A DNA stretch of 64,000 bases. Origin: Anniella stebbinsi (lineage: Eukaryota > Chordata > Lepidosauria > Squamata > Anniellidae). The DNA lies in assembly GCA_029215795.1 (NCBI GenBank), contig JARDYH010000007.1, forward strand, positions 78,007,763-78,071,762. The letters run 5' to 3'. Below are positions 31,782-42,713 of the stretch, in pieces; positions within the stretch are counted from its first letter, which is position 1, and each line of letters begins with the position of its first letter. Made by a program: the position numbers and the translations under genes. A model generated the notes under the pieces. That model searched no databases, had not been told where the DNA came from, and worked only from the letters and a program-made list of their open reading frames with translations.

Positions 31782-32158
31782 TAAGGGCTTCTATACATAC
31801 AAGTCAAACTTACCAGGCTTTCTTCTTCCAGAGTCGTTGTGATATTCTGATTCACATCATATACAAGCATCGTCCACTTTTTTGGCCATCTCCTTTGTGG
31901 GGAAGTTCCATACGTTCCATTCATACAATCAGTACATGGCACTGCAACATTGCAGTGATATTGCACGATTCTGGAAATACACCACCTTTTTGATGGCAGT
32001 TTATATTTATTACTGCATTTTCAGTGTTTTAAAAAATGGTGGAATAAAAATGACAGGACAAGCACTGGAGGATGAGGATGTCATGAAAAGCACCTGCAAC
32101 TTCATGGAGCAATCAATCTTGATTGCACAATATAAACCCTGTGTGGAGAAGCCCTAAG
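31782..32158. mobile_element. possible MITE with TAAGGGCTTCT ends
   Basis: CTAAGGGCTTCTATACATAC at the left is inverted relative to GTGTGGAGAAGCCCTAAGA at the right. No target duplication and only one copy in the window, so this is a weak call. Confidence 0.4.
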
Positions 32159-33587
32159 ACCTAGGTTCCTTGAAGAAGCACTTTACCCCCCATGGGCTTT
32201 GTCTGCTTGCTGAGATCAGTACCAGAGGTCATGCACCCAATGTCCATGCCATCAAGGGTTAAATTGGTGGCTATCTGCTCCACAAGGATTTGAACTGTGC
32301 AAAAAGCTGCATTCCAAAGCCCTTGAATTCTAACCTGAAGGCAGGTTGGCTGAAATGCACTAAAGCATTCACATTTCCAGGGCAGCCAATAGATGCATAT
32401 CCAATCTGAATCAACTTAAGCTGAAGTTTTAAAAACTCTTAACTAGAGAAAGGAAAATATAAAGGCCCAACTTTTAATCACATGAATGCATCCCATGAAA
32501 GAACCTGAAAGGAAACCGGCTGTTTTTCCCTCTTCAAAAGAATGACAAGAAAATTGGATCTAAATGAATGTTTTCATGAAGATTCTTGTCATTTCACTTT
32601 TTTATTTTAAAAAGTAAAAGCCTCAGTAAAAAAATAAAAATAAAAATTGGACCCTTTTGATAATACAGATGGCCACGATGGAGTGGTGATTGAATAAATA
32701 ATGTGCATGGTAGATATATCTGGGCAGGTATGTTTTTTGCCCAGTGCCTGAAGGAAATTAACGCATGCACCAGATGCGCATCTTAGGTGATGTACCATTG
32801 GAGCACCACAACCAAGACACCTTTATCTCCAAGAGAAGCCACTGGACAAACCAGTAGTCACAATCAGGTCTGAAGGACAAACCAGGAGGCAGAACTGAAG
32901 AATAACCAAAGGTACAGGAACACACCTGAACAACGGAGGACCATGTTGCTTAGGCAAGGTTCAGCTGAAACAGGAAACTCTTTTATACTCCTTCCTGCCC
33001 AGAAGGATCCAATGGCCAGCCTAAGTGGGCGGAGTCAGTCCAGGGCTGGAAGGTCTGCTGTCTGCAATTCACTGGTTCCTCAATGGGAACAGCCGGACAC
33101 AGATCCAGCAATTACTGACAGGATGGGACTGTAGCCCTCTCTCCTCAGGTGTAGGTGGCCATATTTAATTAATCATGTAGTTGAGGGAGTAATAAATAAA
33201 TAAGTCCATCTACACCAGCAGAGATAGTGCTACGAGAAGGGCAGATGGCCTCAGATGACTTTTCTAAAAGACAGGGCATTGATGTGTGTGGTAACGTATC
33301 AGACAGGTCAACCTGTCATCACTTGGCACACCTTCACAATGATTTTTCTGATGGGTGCCACTTTATCATTTTTATTTCATTTTGAAAATGTTCTTAATCT
33401 TTTAATTTGTGCTACAATGCTTTTTTATTTTTAGCTTAAAACAGCAACAACAAATGACGTTCACAATCAGGCTGAAATGAAACACTACAATAAATTTGTT
33501 AGCCTTTAAGGTATTGCAGGACTCTTTGTTGGTTTTGTGGCTGCTTTAACAAACAAAGAAAAATATAGACATGTTAACTGCATTCAC
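32159..33587. other. unique sequence
   Basis: No gene recognised. A small inverted repeat around ATGACAAGAA lies at 32542 and 32585. Confidence 0.45.
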
Positions 33588-33810
33588 TAGTGGAGGCTGG
33601 AGGCTTCAATGTCAGGGGGAGGGAAAGAGAACGAGCTCTGGGTTTCAATCAGAACCAACCAGAACTCTAAAGGAGCTATCCAAGGTACTGAACTTAATGG
33701 GGGGGGGAATTCAATACCTTGGATAGCTCCTTTAGAGTTCTGATTGGTTCTGACTGAAACCAAGATCAGATTCATCACCCCACTAACATCAGAGGCCCCA
33801 GCCTCTGCTG
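33588..33810. mobile_element. family C palindromic hAT-type MITE, complete
   Basis: Left end TAGTGGAGGCTGGAGGCTTC and right end GGCCCCAGCCTCTGCTG. The arms TTCAATCAGAACCAACCAGA and TTCTGATTGGTTCTGACTGA are mirror images, with AGGAGCTATCCAAGGTACTG against TACCTTGGATAGCTCCTTTA. Flanks GCATTCAC and GCATCCCC match at 6 of 8, a decayed 8 bp duplication. Confidence 0.85.
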
Positions 33811-33962
33811 GCATCCCCAAATTTAATGTATCATTTGGTTTGGTCCTACTCCCCTTCAATGTTCACACCCCTTCCAGTGGCGATGGGAAGGAGAAAGGAA
33901 TGTGGAAAATCAAAATCTGCCGCCTTTTTAGTTTCCACCTTTAGTACAAGATGCTCCCCCCT

Positions 33963-34700
33963 TTATTTCTCTCCTTTCCCCTTTAAGAGAATTTCTTCTA
34001 ATGTGTGATTATATATATCTAAACAAGAAAGAACTTCAGGGAAAATCAGTGCCATTCTGGAGTGGATCCACCACTGTTTTTGGAATGCAAAGGGGTCCCA
34101 GATTTTCCAGGCGCGCTCAGTGCCCAGTTTTGCACCCACGCTGCTGAGCTTTCTCATAAACCTGGCGCGCGATGTCTCTGCTACCATATGAATTTGAACA
34201 GGAGGCCAGAACCCCTGCTGGCGGCAACTGATGTCATCCCATTGTGCGTAAGGGAGCTCTCGTGGCGCGCACCAACCTGGGGTGATGGGATCTGGCAGCG
34301 TGTTCCGAAGCATGACTGGGGACAACCTCGCTGCCATCGGGTTTTCCTGAAATGCCTGGCTCTTGAGCGCAAGCAGCATTTCGTTGGCAGGCAGGGCCTG
34401 CAGTAACTTCGGGTGAATCGAAATGCCTCTCCCTGTCTCCTGCCTTGCAGTCACCAGATGGTGGGTTCCCTGCAGGTCTAGGTTGAACCTGAAAGGTTCC
34501 AATGTGTGATGGGGAATGCTTGCCAATAGCCTGCTGGCTACAGACGGCAGGAGAGCCATCATTTTCTCAGCTTCAGCTTCCTGTTTGCCTTCCTGATATA
34601 AGAAGATACGGGCCAGGCCAGGCTCACCATGCCGAAAAACTGATACGATACATAGCAGAGGCTGGATATTTCTTTCCATTCCTTTGCCAGGGTCCCTCCT
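33963..34700 (-). pseudogene. uncharacterised 238-codon open frame, possible degenerate L1-like end
   Basis: One uninterrupted minus frame from an ATG at 34679 to a stop near 33963. It is the longest frame not explained by a known repeat. The C-terminal third has a 'RAWKIWDPF' run, loosely reminiscent of the end of L1-clade ORF2 proteins. I see no RT, endonuclease, zinc-finger or signal motif. Three GGCGCGC sites give locally high CpG. It could be a chance frame. The L1 idea is a low-confidence guess from a short motif. Confidence 0.25.
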
Positions 34701-34806
34701 TCACGCTACCATGTAAAGGAAACACTTCTTTGCAAGGGTGTAAAGGCTCAAGGCTGCATTTCAGCTGGCTGAAGATCTTTTGTTCAAAGCCCAATGGGTT
34801 TTACAA

Positions 34807-34880
34807 AGTAAACCCCTGCAGCCACTGAGTTCAATGGTGCTTACTCCCAGGTAGCGATGCATAGGATGGCAGTCAGGCCC
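34807..34880. repeat. family N palindromic reptile motif
   Basis: ACTGAGTTCAATGGTGCTTA, CTCCCAGGTAGCGATGCATA, GGATGGCAG. This is the common GGGAGTAAGCCCCATTGAAC-type repeat in reverse. Others are at 39726, 51147, 45903 and 61806. Confidence 0.55.
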
Positions 34881-34889
34881 CATCAGCTT

Positions 34890-35020
34890 AATGGTGAGCA
34901 TTTATTCATAGTTTGTTTGTTTCGGCTGTCTTATGTTTTATGATGGCATTTTTAACCAGAACGTTTAGCTCCTTTGGATATAAACAGCAGAAATGTAGGA
35001 TGGAAATAGAGGTAAATAAG
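34890..35020 (+). mobile_element. LINE 3' end, L2-like
   Basis: TTTTATGATGGCATTTTTAA, TTTGGATATAAACAGCAGAA, ATGGAAATAGAGGTAAATAA; sense 3' end without coding part. Confidence 0.35.
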
Positions 35021-35054
35021 TACTAGGGATACTCCTGGGTGGTGATGGTGGTGG

Positions 35055-35264
35055 CAGTGGAGGCTGGTGGGTCTTATGTCAGTGGAGCTGCGAATCTGCT
35101 CTGGGTTTCAGTCGGAACCAGCTAGAACTCTAAAGGAGCTATCTAAAGTGCTGAACCCATTGTGGCAAAGCACCTTGGATAGCTCCTTATGAATTCTGAC
35201 TGGTTCTGACAGAATCCCGGAGCGGATTCACTGCCCCACTGACATCGGATCCATCTGCCTTGAG
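35055..35264. mobile_element. family C palindromic hAT-type MITE
   Basis: Left end CAGTGGAGGCTGGTGGGTC. Arms CAGTCGGAACCAGCTAGAAC and TTCTGACTGGTTCTGACAGA, with AGCACCTTGGATAGCTCCTT in the loop region. The right end CATCGGATCCATCTGCC is worn. Confidence 0.8.
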
Positions 35265-35332
35265 ATGTGGTTGGTCAGCATGGACAACAGCCAGAGATTA
35301 TCCAGTTATTTGATCTCCAACCTGTTTCTTTA

Positions 35333-35965
35333 GACCAAGAAAATGGCACTCAAGGTGGCTTACAATCATAGATAAATAATTCACAAGATAAAATACAAAA
35401 TAAAGTTTTATACATACAAAATTAAAAACAACAACAACTCAAACAGCTAAAAATGATTACAATAAAATACCAGATCTGTTCAAACAGCTGGGATTAATGC
35501 CTCTGTCCTATGCCAGGAAGTAGTGGACAGTCTTAACCTGGTGCTGAAAAGATGACAGTATTGGTGCCAGACAGTCGGACCTCAGTGGGGAGATTATTCC
35601 ATAATCAGGGGGCCACCACTGAAAAGGCCCTCTCCTTTTTTACCACCTTCCAAGCCTTCCGTGGAGATAGCACTTGGAGAAAGGCCTCAGTTGCTAATTG
35701 TAGTGTCTGAGTAGGTTCAGGTTGGGAAAGATGCTCCATCAGGTATTGTGGTCTTAAGCTGTGCAAGGCTTTATAGGCTAAAAGCAGCACCTTGAATCAG
35801 GCTTGGAAACATACAGGCAGCCAATGCAAGTGGGCCAGATTGGTGTTATATGCTCAGACCTCCTGGTCCCAGTTATTAAGCTGCCTGTCGCATTTTGCAC
35901 AAGCTGCAGCTTCTGAACAGTCTTCAAGGGCAGCCCCATGTGGAGTGCATTGTAGTAATTTAACT
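35333..35965 (-). pseudogene. L2-like LINE ORF2 C-terminus and 3' end
   Basis: The minus strand encodes LLAYKALHSLRPQYLMEHLSQP-type sequence (35605-35790) and, upstream, the NALHMGLPLKTVQKLQLVQN block (about 35900-35965). Both are typical of the region after the RT domain in L2-like LINEs, as at 54353-54560. The frame is interrupted between them. A 3' UTR and an A-rich tail lie toward 35333. Confidence 0.8.
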
Positions 35966-36275
35966 TGGATGCTAATAAAAGCAAATACATTAAAAACACA
36001 ACAAAAAACAGGATTAAAAACAGCACCAACACAACAGATCCGCTCAAATCAAAGGCCTGCTTGAATCAAAATGTATTTACATGTCGGCAGAAGGAGAACA
36101 GTGAAGGAACCATCCTAGTGTCCCTAGGCCTGGAAGCAGCCAGAAAGATGACCCTCTCTCGTGTCCCCACCAAACGTGCCTCTGAAATCGGTGGTACCAA
36201 AAGAAAGGCCTCTCCTGAAGATCTTAAGACCTGGGCAAGCTCATATGGAAGAGCATAGTCTTTCAAGCAGCCTGA
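35966..36275 (-). mobile_element. second L2-like LINE C-terminus
   Basis: The minus frame 36066-36266 has AQVLRSSGEAFLLVPP and ends near VPSLFSFCRHVNTF, then FKQAFDLSGS in another frame. This is the C-terminal pattern of a different L2-like LINE. It directly abuts the copy at 35333-35965, so one probably inserted next to or into the other. Confidence 0.6.
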
Positions 36276-36285
36276 ACGTCAGGGA

Positions 36286-36331
36286 TTCGGAATCCAGAAA
36301 CATCTGGAGGGTTGCACATTCCTCACTCCTG
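36286..36331. mobile_element. family E MITE, end fragment
   Basis: GAAACATCTGGAGGGTTGCA, then CATTCCTCACTCCTGG, one terminal arm. Confidence 0.45.
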
Positions 36332-37057
36332 GTGGCAATGATCAGTACCCACAGTACAGTTGGTTCTCTGCTAGAGGTTGGGACAGGAGTCAGTCACAGC
36401 TGGAACAGCAGCATGGGTGCATGATTTCGGGTGGCAGATCACCTGGCCGTCTGCTCTCACCCCCCCCCCCCCATCCCGGCGGCTACTTCAGACAGAGCCA
36501 GAATTGTGCCCGCTACAAATTTTGGAATTCACATGTCAGTCTCTGGCTGGAATCGGTGACCCTGCTGAAATTGTATCTCTCTTAATTTCCTCCAACCCCC
36601 CCCCCCCCAGCAATGCTCTCTCTGTCCTCAGTCTTTTGCTGCGTGGGATGGCATTGCTGATTAAGACTCCATCCTGTGTCAGGCAGTACTCCAGGTTCTG
36701 GGATTCTTATAGCAAGCGAGCCAAGTGTTCCGAAAGCTGGCATCGGTATGTCTCCTGGAATTATTCATCTTTTCCATTACAAGGGGCCTCCTGTATTCGA
36801 GTGCTCCATCTGTTTGGTTGTTCAGCGGTGGGCTTGCACCGTTCAGCTGTGATGGCAATTTTGGCAGCCCCCACATTCCACATGACACAAAGGGGTTTCG
36901 CTCAGCCTGAAGCTGCCTCTAGTGATGGCACAAACAGGGGCAGGGTGGGGTGGGGGTCGGATCAATAAGCTGCAGCTTCGATTCTTGGAGAAGTTTAAAA
37001 ACAGCTAACGGTTTGCCCAAAAGGGAAGCGTCCATTCCTCAGCTCGTGAATGTGGCC
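36332..37057. other. unique sequence
   Basis: C-tracts (36461-36472, 36597-36608) give a 196-codon plus frame (36378-36968) with proline runs. I see no domain and read it as chance. Confidence 0.45.
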
Positions 37058-37150
37058 ATGGGTAGTATCCAATGTTAGCCCTAGATAGAGTAGACCCACT
37101 GAAACGAATGGGACGGAAGTTAGTCACGACTAACATTGGATACTAGCCCA
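37058..37150. repeat. small fold-back repeat
   Basis: AGTATCCAATGTTAG at about 37064-37078 and its exact complement CTAACATTGGATACT near 37130-37144 flank a GTAGACCCACTGAAACGAAT core. About 93 bp in all. Confidence 0.75.
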
Positions 37151-37450
37151 TATGTCATACTTTACAGAGGACAGTCCTCTGTCTGATGGGCCCTCAGAGG
37201 ACAGTCCTCTATCCCAAGGCGTCCTCTGAAGGATTGTCCGTCCATGTCCATTTTAAAGAGAAAGAATCCTAAGAAGGGAGAGCAGCAGGGGTCTTGAAGT
37301 TGCCCATCCACAGTCAGCACCTGGGCAGCAGAGTGAGTGAACAGACAGGTACACAGCTCACCTGGTCACAGTCTTCCCTACTATGATGAGATGGGATTGC
37401 ATTTCCATTTAAATTATAGCAATTATTCCTACATTTGCATCTATGCATAA
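37150..37450. mobile_element. family B hAT-type MITE, right end missing
   Basis: CATACTTTACAGAGGACAGT, CAGAGGACAGTCCTCTATCC, CACAGCTCACCTGGTCACAG, GATGAGATGGGATTGCATTT. It fades near 37450 with no terminal GGCCACC. Confidence 0.65.
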
Positions 37451-38116
37451 CAGTGGCACAAGCTCTTTCATTGCCTGAGGCGGGAGAACATATGGACCGC
37501 TGCTGCCATGTTGCCCACACCCCATCGCCACTGCTGCATCCCTCCATCCCCATTGCCACGGCTGCCACCGCCTGCCTCTGACTCACTCTGAGGACGTCCT
37601 TAGAGCAAGCCAGAGGGCAGGCTGGTCCTGCTGGAGAGCAGTGTTGACCAGAGAAAGTGGCTAGTGCAGCTCTTCAGAGAGCTGGACAGACCTACATGCA
37701 TGGCTCTGAGGAGTCCTTTCTCAGAGCCAGGCACTATGTCCCAGGAGATTGCTTGTACTGTGGCCAATCTACTAGGACACCCCTCTCATGCTTCCTGGTT
37801 CTGAAGAAGGACCACCTCAGAACCAGGCATTTGCACCTGTCTGGCAGTGCATAATGCCTGGCTCTGAGGAGCTAGGCAGTTGCACCTCCTTTTTTTTGGC
37901 AGTGGATAAGTAGCCACTTAACCAACAGCCCCATATAACCTCAGGGCATGTCAACAAATCACCGACATTCAAAAAAGGGCTGACTAGTGTGTGTTCTGAA
38001 TAAGGGAATGTCTCTAAATGATAAATAATCACAACACCCCAAACATTTGTAGTGCTTTGTGGGAGGGGACATGGGGGACCCCGAATGCTCTAAGGCATAG
38101 AAATTCATGCATGGCC
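37451..38116. other. unique sequence with an internal short repeat
   Basis: GCATGGCTCTGAGGAG/CCTGGCTCTGAGGAG and GAACCAGGCATTTGCACC/GCTAGGCAGTTGCACC occur twice (37697-37880), a small local duplication. No gene. Confidence 0.4.
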
Positions 38117-38456
38117 AGCTGATAACTGTAGGACAAGGATGTGGAAAGTCCTTCTGCCCAAGGGCTGAATTCCATTCTGGAGGAGCTTTCGGGGCCCACA
38201 TCCCAGTGGTGGGCGTGGCTGAATATAAAAAGGGCGGGGCCAAGAACCCAAAATACTGGCATATTTCAGCTTAAGCTCTTCCTGCTGGTAACTAAGGCTT
38301 AGGAGAGGCATTTCAACTTTTTAGAATGGGGGAAAAAAACAGCACAAATGCCAGAAAGCCATCAAACTATTTGTGGTCGGGGAAAGGGGGTGAGGCCACG
38401 GGGAAGCAGGCAGATGGTGGAATCACAGAGAGCCACATTTAGCCCTATGTAGGAAA
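38117..38456 (+). repeat. family G interspersed repeat
   Basis: GTGGAAAGTCCTTCTGCCCA, CTCTTCCTGCTGGTAACTAA, GGCTTAGGAGAGGCATTTCA, TTTTTAGAATGGGGGAAAAA, ending near CACATTTAGCCC. The inverse of 26095-26262, and longer. Class unknown. Confidence 0.6.
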
Positions 38457-38470
38457 TGGTAACATGTGTA

Positions 38471-38672
38471 CAGTGAAGGCTGGTGGCTCCAATTCCGATG
38501 GGGCCATGAATCCATCCTGAGTTTCAGTCAGAATCAGCCAGAACTCTAAAGGAGCTATGTAAGGCACTCACTTCAGAATGCTGGACAGCTCCTTTAAAGT
38601 TCTGGCTGGTTCTGACTGAAACCCAGATTGGATTCACAGTCCCACTGAAATCAGAGCCACCAGCCTCCACTG
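38471..38672. mobile_element. family C palindromic hAT-type MITE, best copy
   Basis: 202 bp. Ends CAGTGAAGGCTGGTGGC and GCCACCAGCCTCCACTG are near-perfect inverted repeats, continuing into arms GAATCAGCCAGAACTCTAAA and TTCTGGCTGGTTCTGACTGA, so nearly the whole element is a palindrome. The flanking 8 bp CATGTGTA (38463-38470) and CATGTCTA (38673-38680) agree at 7 of 8, the hAT hallmark. Non-autonomous; the CAGTG/CACTG ends set it apart from the TAGGG families. Confidence 0.9.
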
Positions 38673-39079
38673 CATGTCTAGCAGTCCTGAGGATGTGTCC
38701 GTATTTCAGCGGCTGTCTGTGCGTGCGGGAGGAAAGCTGCTGGGTGAAGAGGTGATCGAAGAGAAGAACGCTTCTCTGCTCCTATTTTAATCAGAGAAAT
38801 GAGGCAGCTGTTAGAGCGAATAGACCCTGCACTAACGCAGACATCTTAATATCCTTGTGTAGAGGAGGTGCATTATGATTCATTCTTTGCAACCCTATTA
38901 CTCAGCGTTTGATAGGGGCTTACTTGTCTCAAGTGCTTTTCATTATTGCCCTAATGCTGTCTATTAACATACTGGATGGAGGCTCTTTTCTCATCTGAGG
39001 CATGCATCACCACGCTTTTAAAGATTATGGGGCTTGTGAATACATAACACTTTACTGCCTTGCAGACGCAATTCACTGA

Positions 39080-39080
<1 letters not shown>
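38673..39080. other. unique AT-rich block, possible conserved element
   Basis: No repeat signature. Motifs such as GTGCATTATGATTCATTCTT and TGCTGTCTATTAACATACTG make it a candidate conserved non-coding element (inference). Confidence 0.45.

Positions 39081-39123
<43 letters not shown>
39081..39123. repeat. TAA microsatellite
   Basis: (TAA)n, about 43 bp. Confidence 0.95.
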
Positions 39124-39125
<2 letters not shown>

Positions 39126-39719
39126 GCATACATAGATAGGTAAATAGATAACCTACAGCCCAATCCAGGAGCCAGGTAAGGAGAAATATTAGCATTTAAG
39201 ATGATTTGAGTCTCAGGCACGAAAATGGAACCCCCAATCAGCTAAAAATCTGCATATTGAGATTTAACTGTGTTGTGGATTTGCTTCTTGGCAAAGGGGA
39301 GGGAAGAAAGAGGAAAGTCGTGTTCCTTGCCATGGGGAAGCTTTTACTGCTGGATCGTCGGTAGTGGAAAAGTTAACTTTCATATTGCTTCCTGTATCCC
39401 CAAAAGCTCAAACAGACTTCAGGGCATTTTATCCCAGCTACTGCACAGTTTATAATTTTCAATTTTTCTACATCAATGTCCAGGCAGGTTCCAGCTTGGA
39501 CAAGAGAAATGTGCATAGGGATCTCTCCTGGATAATCTAAATCATTGCAATGGAATCTCCAAAACCGGCATCAGCTGAAACCTACCTTGCACACTGCTAT
39601 ATATATTTATGCCCTGTCATCTGGCTGGATCTAGCCACCCTTTTAATGTCCCACAATTCCCCTGACCTGGCATCACTCTGGCTCATTCTTGGAAATTTAA
39701 GCCAGATAAGCTCCCTGGA
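39124..39719. other. unique sequence
   Basis: Nothing recognised. Confidence 0.45.
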
Positions 39720-40170
39720 AACCTAATGCTGCAATCTTCTGTACGCTTACCTGGGAGTAAGCTCCATTGAACACAGTGAGACTGCTATGATTGCATTGCA
39801 GGTGTCCCCAATATTTCTGATTAGTACTATTAATGTTTTTATAAATCTTTTATCTAACTTTATCTAAGTTCCAAACACTGTGGCATGTATTGTATGGCTA
39901 TGATCTATATTGACTTGTCAAACCAACTAACCAACCAACCAAGCACAGCTTAACACCAGAATTGTTGGTTCAAATTCCACAAAGGCAGGAAATTGGAAGC
40001 TAAGGCTGATGCCTTAACAGATATGCTCTGCGATCAGTGATGACATTGTGAAATGTCACAAATTGTCCTTTCTTACAACTTACCCTCCATGCACCCAGAC
40101 TTTTCCTTGGGTTTTCAGGCTTGGATCCAGATGGGGAGGATAGAATACCTGGGATCAGGAAAGACGCCCC
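39720..40170 (+). repeat. 450 bp local duplicate, copy 1
   Basis: Close match in the same orientation to 51140-51609. It begins with a family N motif (CTTACCTGGGAGTAAGCTCC). Long runs are shared, such as CAGGTGTCCCCAATATTTCT, TTCAAATTCCACAAA and GCCTTAACAGATATGCTCTG. Differences are scattered, with an expanded AACC stretch at about 39920-39945. It includes the Pol III B-box-like GGTTCAAATTCC, but no tRNA fold is clear. Confidence 0.85.
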
Positions 40171-40370
40171 ATGGCCTGGCCCTGACTTGCCTTATGGAGC
40201 ATATGTACATTACTGACTAGCTTCCCTCTGCAACATGGATGCCCTCTGCAAACGCTGGAGTACTGGCTTCAGAACTGAATGAGCATGCACTGCATCACTT
40301 TTTCAGAGCTGCTCAGAATGCCACTAAACCATGGAAGGATTGCCTTCCTCAACAAGTCTGAAAAGGTTAC

Positions 40371-40954
40371 TGTGAAGGTTTGAGACCTATAGAGGAAAGG
40401 TAATAAAATCAGGCCTGAGAAGCCTGAGGTTTTTCTGTTGAGAGGGGGTATCCCTGAGAGGAGTAGTTTAATTTCTCTGGTTAATATTCACTTCCCAGTT
40501 AAGCTTCATTTCTCCAGTTAAGTTTAATTTCTTCAAGACTGAAACAGTACTTTCTGTTTTGGGGGAAGAGGGTATAAAAGGGATAGAACCAGCCAGGGGA
40601 GAGCCAGAAAAGACCAGAGTACGAGGAAGAGCAGAAAGAAGCAAGCTGAAGAAGTCTAGGTCCAGCTTAGGGTAAAAGATCATGTGTTTTTGCAACTTTT
40701 ATTTTCTTTTAATGACTTTTGTATCACTCAGCTCTATTGTCTAAATACTTTTAATTGTAATTTTCTTGTTTTAATATATTTGTAAACTTGTGTTAAACCT
40801 AAAGTGTCTGGTGTGCCAATCACCTCACGCCTACAGCCTAAACCCCACGTTTCTGGTAAGGGGAAGGTAAAAGAAGGAAGATGGGACTCTTAAGGAGGCA
40901 AGAGATCCTCAAAGGGTTGCTCAAGGGGTCCAGGACATAGAAGGAACCTTGACA
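40371..40954 (+). mobile_element. solo LTR, 584 bp
   Basis: Begins TGTGAAGG and ends CCTTGACA: TG...CA with a near-perfect short inverted repeat. It is flanked by the exact 5 bp duplication GTTAC (40366-40370 and 40955-40959). A TATA box (GGTATAAAAGGG) lies at 40571-40582. A T-rich stretch (CTTTTATTTTCTTTTAATGA) follows; no canonical AATAAA seen. No internal gag, pol or second LTR nearby, so it is probably a recombination remnant. A 5 bp duplication fits Ty3/gypsy-type or some retroviral elements; I do not assign a family. Confidence 0.8.
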
Positions 40955-40959
40955 GTTAC

Positions 40960-41380
40960 ATTAGTGTTTTTCACCAAATTGTGAAAGATATAAATGATAT
41001 GCATATTTAAACATTGAAGTAAAAGAGGTAGATGTGTTTATTTTCAGTACCTATTTAACTTGCTGTACCTATAACAATTTTTTATAGGATTGCTTTGAAA
41101 TTTGAAACAATTGTGGTCCTTGTCATGTAGATCACGGATGCCAAGTTCCACATTATTAGCTTAACAGGTGTCATTCATATAAACAATAGTATTTTGAGGC
41201 GTATAATGGCCGAACCGCTTTTGTTTGCAATACACCTTAACAAAAGGGACACCCCTGTGGCCCCCCTTTTTTATTTTTTACTTTGTAAAAAAGGGAAATA
41301 TTGGGCATCGCCAAAACGTATGATTAAAGAAGCATTTACTGTGTTAAAGCTCCAGCAATTAGACAATGTCTTAAACAAAG
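40960..41380. other. unique sequence
   Basis: A 63-codon plus frame (41194-41385) without known features. Confidence 0.4.
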
Positions 41381-41465
41381 AATAAAATTAGGAAGGTTGA
41401 TGCAATGAACCACCATTAGGAACCAGCACCAGGCAGCCTCCTTTACAATATGGAGCAATACATTC
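41381..41465 (+). repeat. inverted pair, left member
   Basis: AATAAAATTAGGAAGGTTGA, CCATTAGGAACCAGCACCAG and TACAATATGGAGCAATACAT match the reverse complement of 43264-43349. The two are about 1.9 kb apart. Confidence 0.75.
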
Positions 41466-42713
41466 TGCAATATGGAGCAATACATACTCTAAGACAAAGA
41501 GATGTTGTGGCATCCAATAGACATGGAACACAATTTTTTTAAACTGAGATCTGTAGATGCTTCAGATATGGATGCTAAAGTGGTGATCCATTGATTAGGC
41601 AAAATGGGACAATCCAATTCCCTATTCCATTCCTGGAGAGTTGATCATGTGGAAAACATATCATCTAATTTAGGTTGCCCTCTCTTTAGCTGCTACCTGC
41701 ACCAGACTCTTTTTTAAGCTCATTGTTTTGTGAGGAATCCTGTGGCCAAAGAATAATGGACAAGTGGTATTCGGATTGTGAACCCCTGATTCATCAGGTT
41801 GAAAGTGGAGGGTAGCAAGAGACCGTGGGATGTACTATGGACCACACACTCTTCCAAATGAGGATGTGATGCAGCAGATGGAGAGGTGAGAAAGGAGGAC
41901 TGTGGTGATACCCCACATTTCTGTCTCCTGAGGTATGTCTGGGTCAGTGTGTTTGGAGAGTGCGGAACGTTGGACTGAGTGGGAGTGGCTGGTGATGCTG
42001 GAAAAGGGAGTGGGAGGAGTATATATTGTGTGAGGGAGGGGTTTGTAGTTGGAGTTGATTGGGTGGAGGGCAGTTAGGTGGAAGATAGATGTGTTTAGCT
42101 GTGTGCGTTCTTGTTAGGAGTGTGTGAAGAGTAAATAAATATAAGATTTTAAGGATTTAGGATTAGTATTAAGATTATTAGAAATATTAAGAATAGGCGG
42201 GTTTTAAATTGAATTTGAAAGAACTGTAAACAACAATAAACATTTTTTATTTTATTTTTGCTACCACAAACCACGTGTCAGCTTGGCTTTGTCACCTGCT
42301 CTATTCGTTTGTAAGGAAACACATTACCTTAAACCTTCAGCCAATATAATCACAGAAGAACCTTTTCAAAACCACAGTACCTTTTCCCTCTGCTACGAGG
42401 GAAAAGTGGTGCGTCTTTTACCCTTCCCTCAGGTGTTTAAGTGGTGGTGCTTAGCCTGAGAGGGGGTGTGCTCGTCTAGGCCTAGTGTTTGAGGCTGTTG
42501 TGGCACAAGGGCCCCTCGATCAGCAATGCTGCATTCAGCTGATGTTTTGCTCCTCCCCTCCTAGACCTGTCTCTATTATCAGTTTTTCCACCTAGCTTCA
42601 CCTGAGGGAGATGCGAGACAGGGAGGGCCCCCTCCATCAGCCTGGCATGGTTTATCACTGGGCTCCTTCCCTGCCAGAATGTACTTCAATTGGGTTTATT
42701 TTACTCTCTTCCC
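41466..42713. other. unique sequence, possible LTR-like module
   Basis: Around 41990-42300 an AGGAGTATATATTG TATA-like site is followed by GT-rich sequence and AACAATAAACATTTTTTATT with AATAAA at about 42235. The layout is like an LTR, but I could not find TG/CA ends or a target duplication. Confidence 0.3.

Noticed and set aside
36378..36968. 196-codon plus-strand open frame
   Set aside because: It runs through C-tracts that encode proline runs and shows no domain, codon structure or splice context.
39920..39990. Mitochondrial tRNA-like insert around GGTTCAAATTCC
   Set aside because: Only the T-arm-like part could be drawn; no acceptor stem or neighbouring mitochondrial gene sequence was found.
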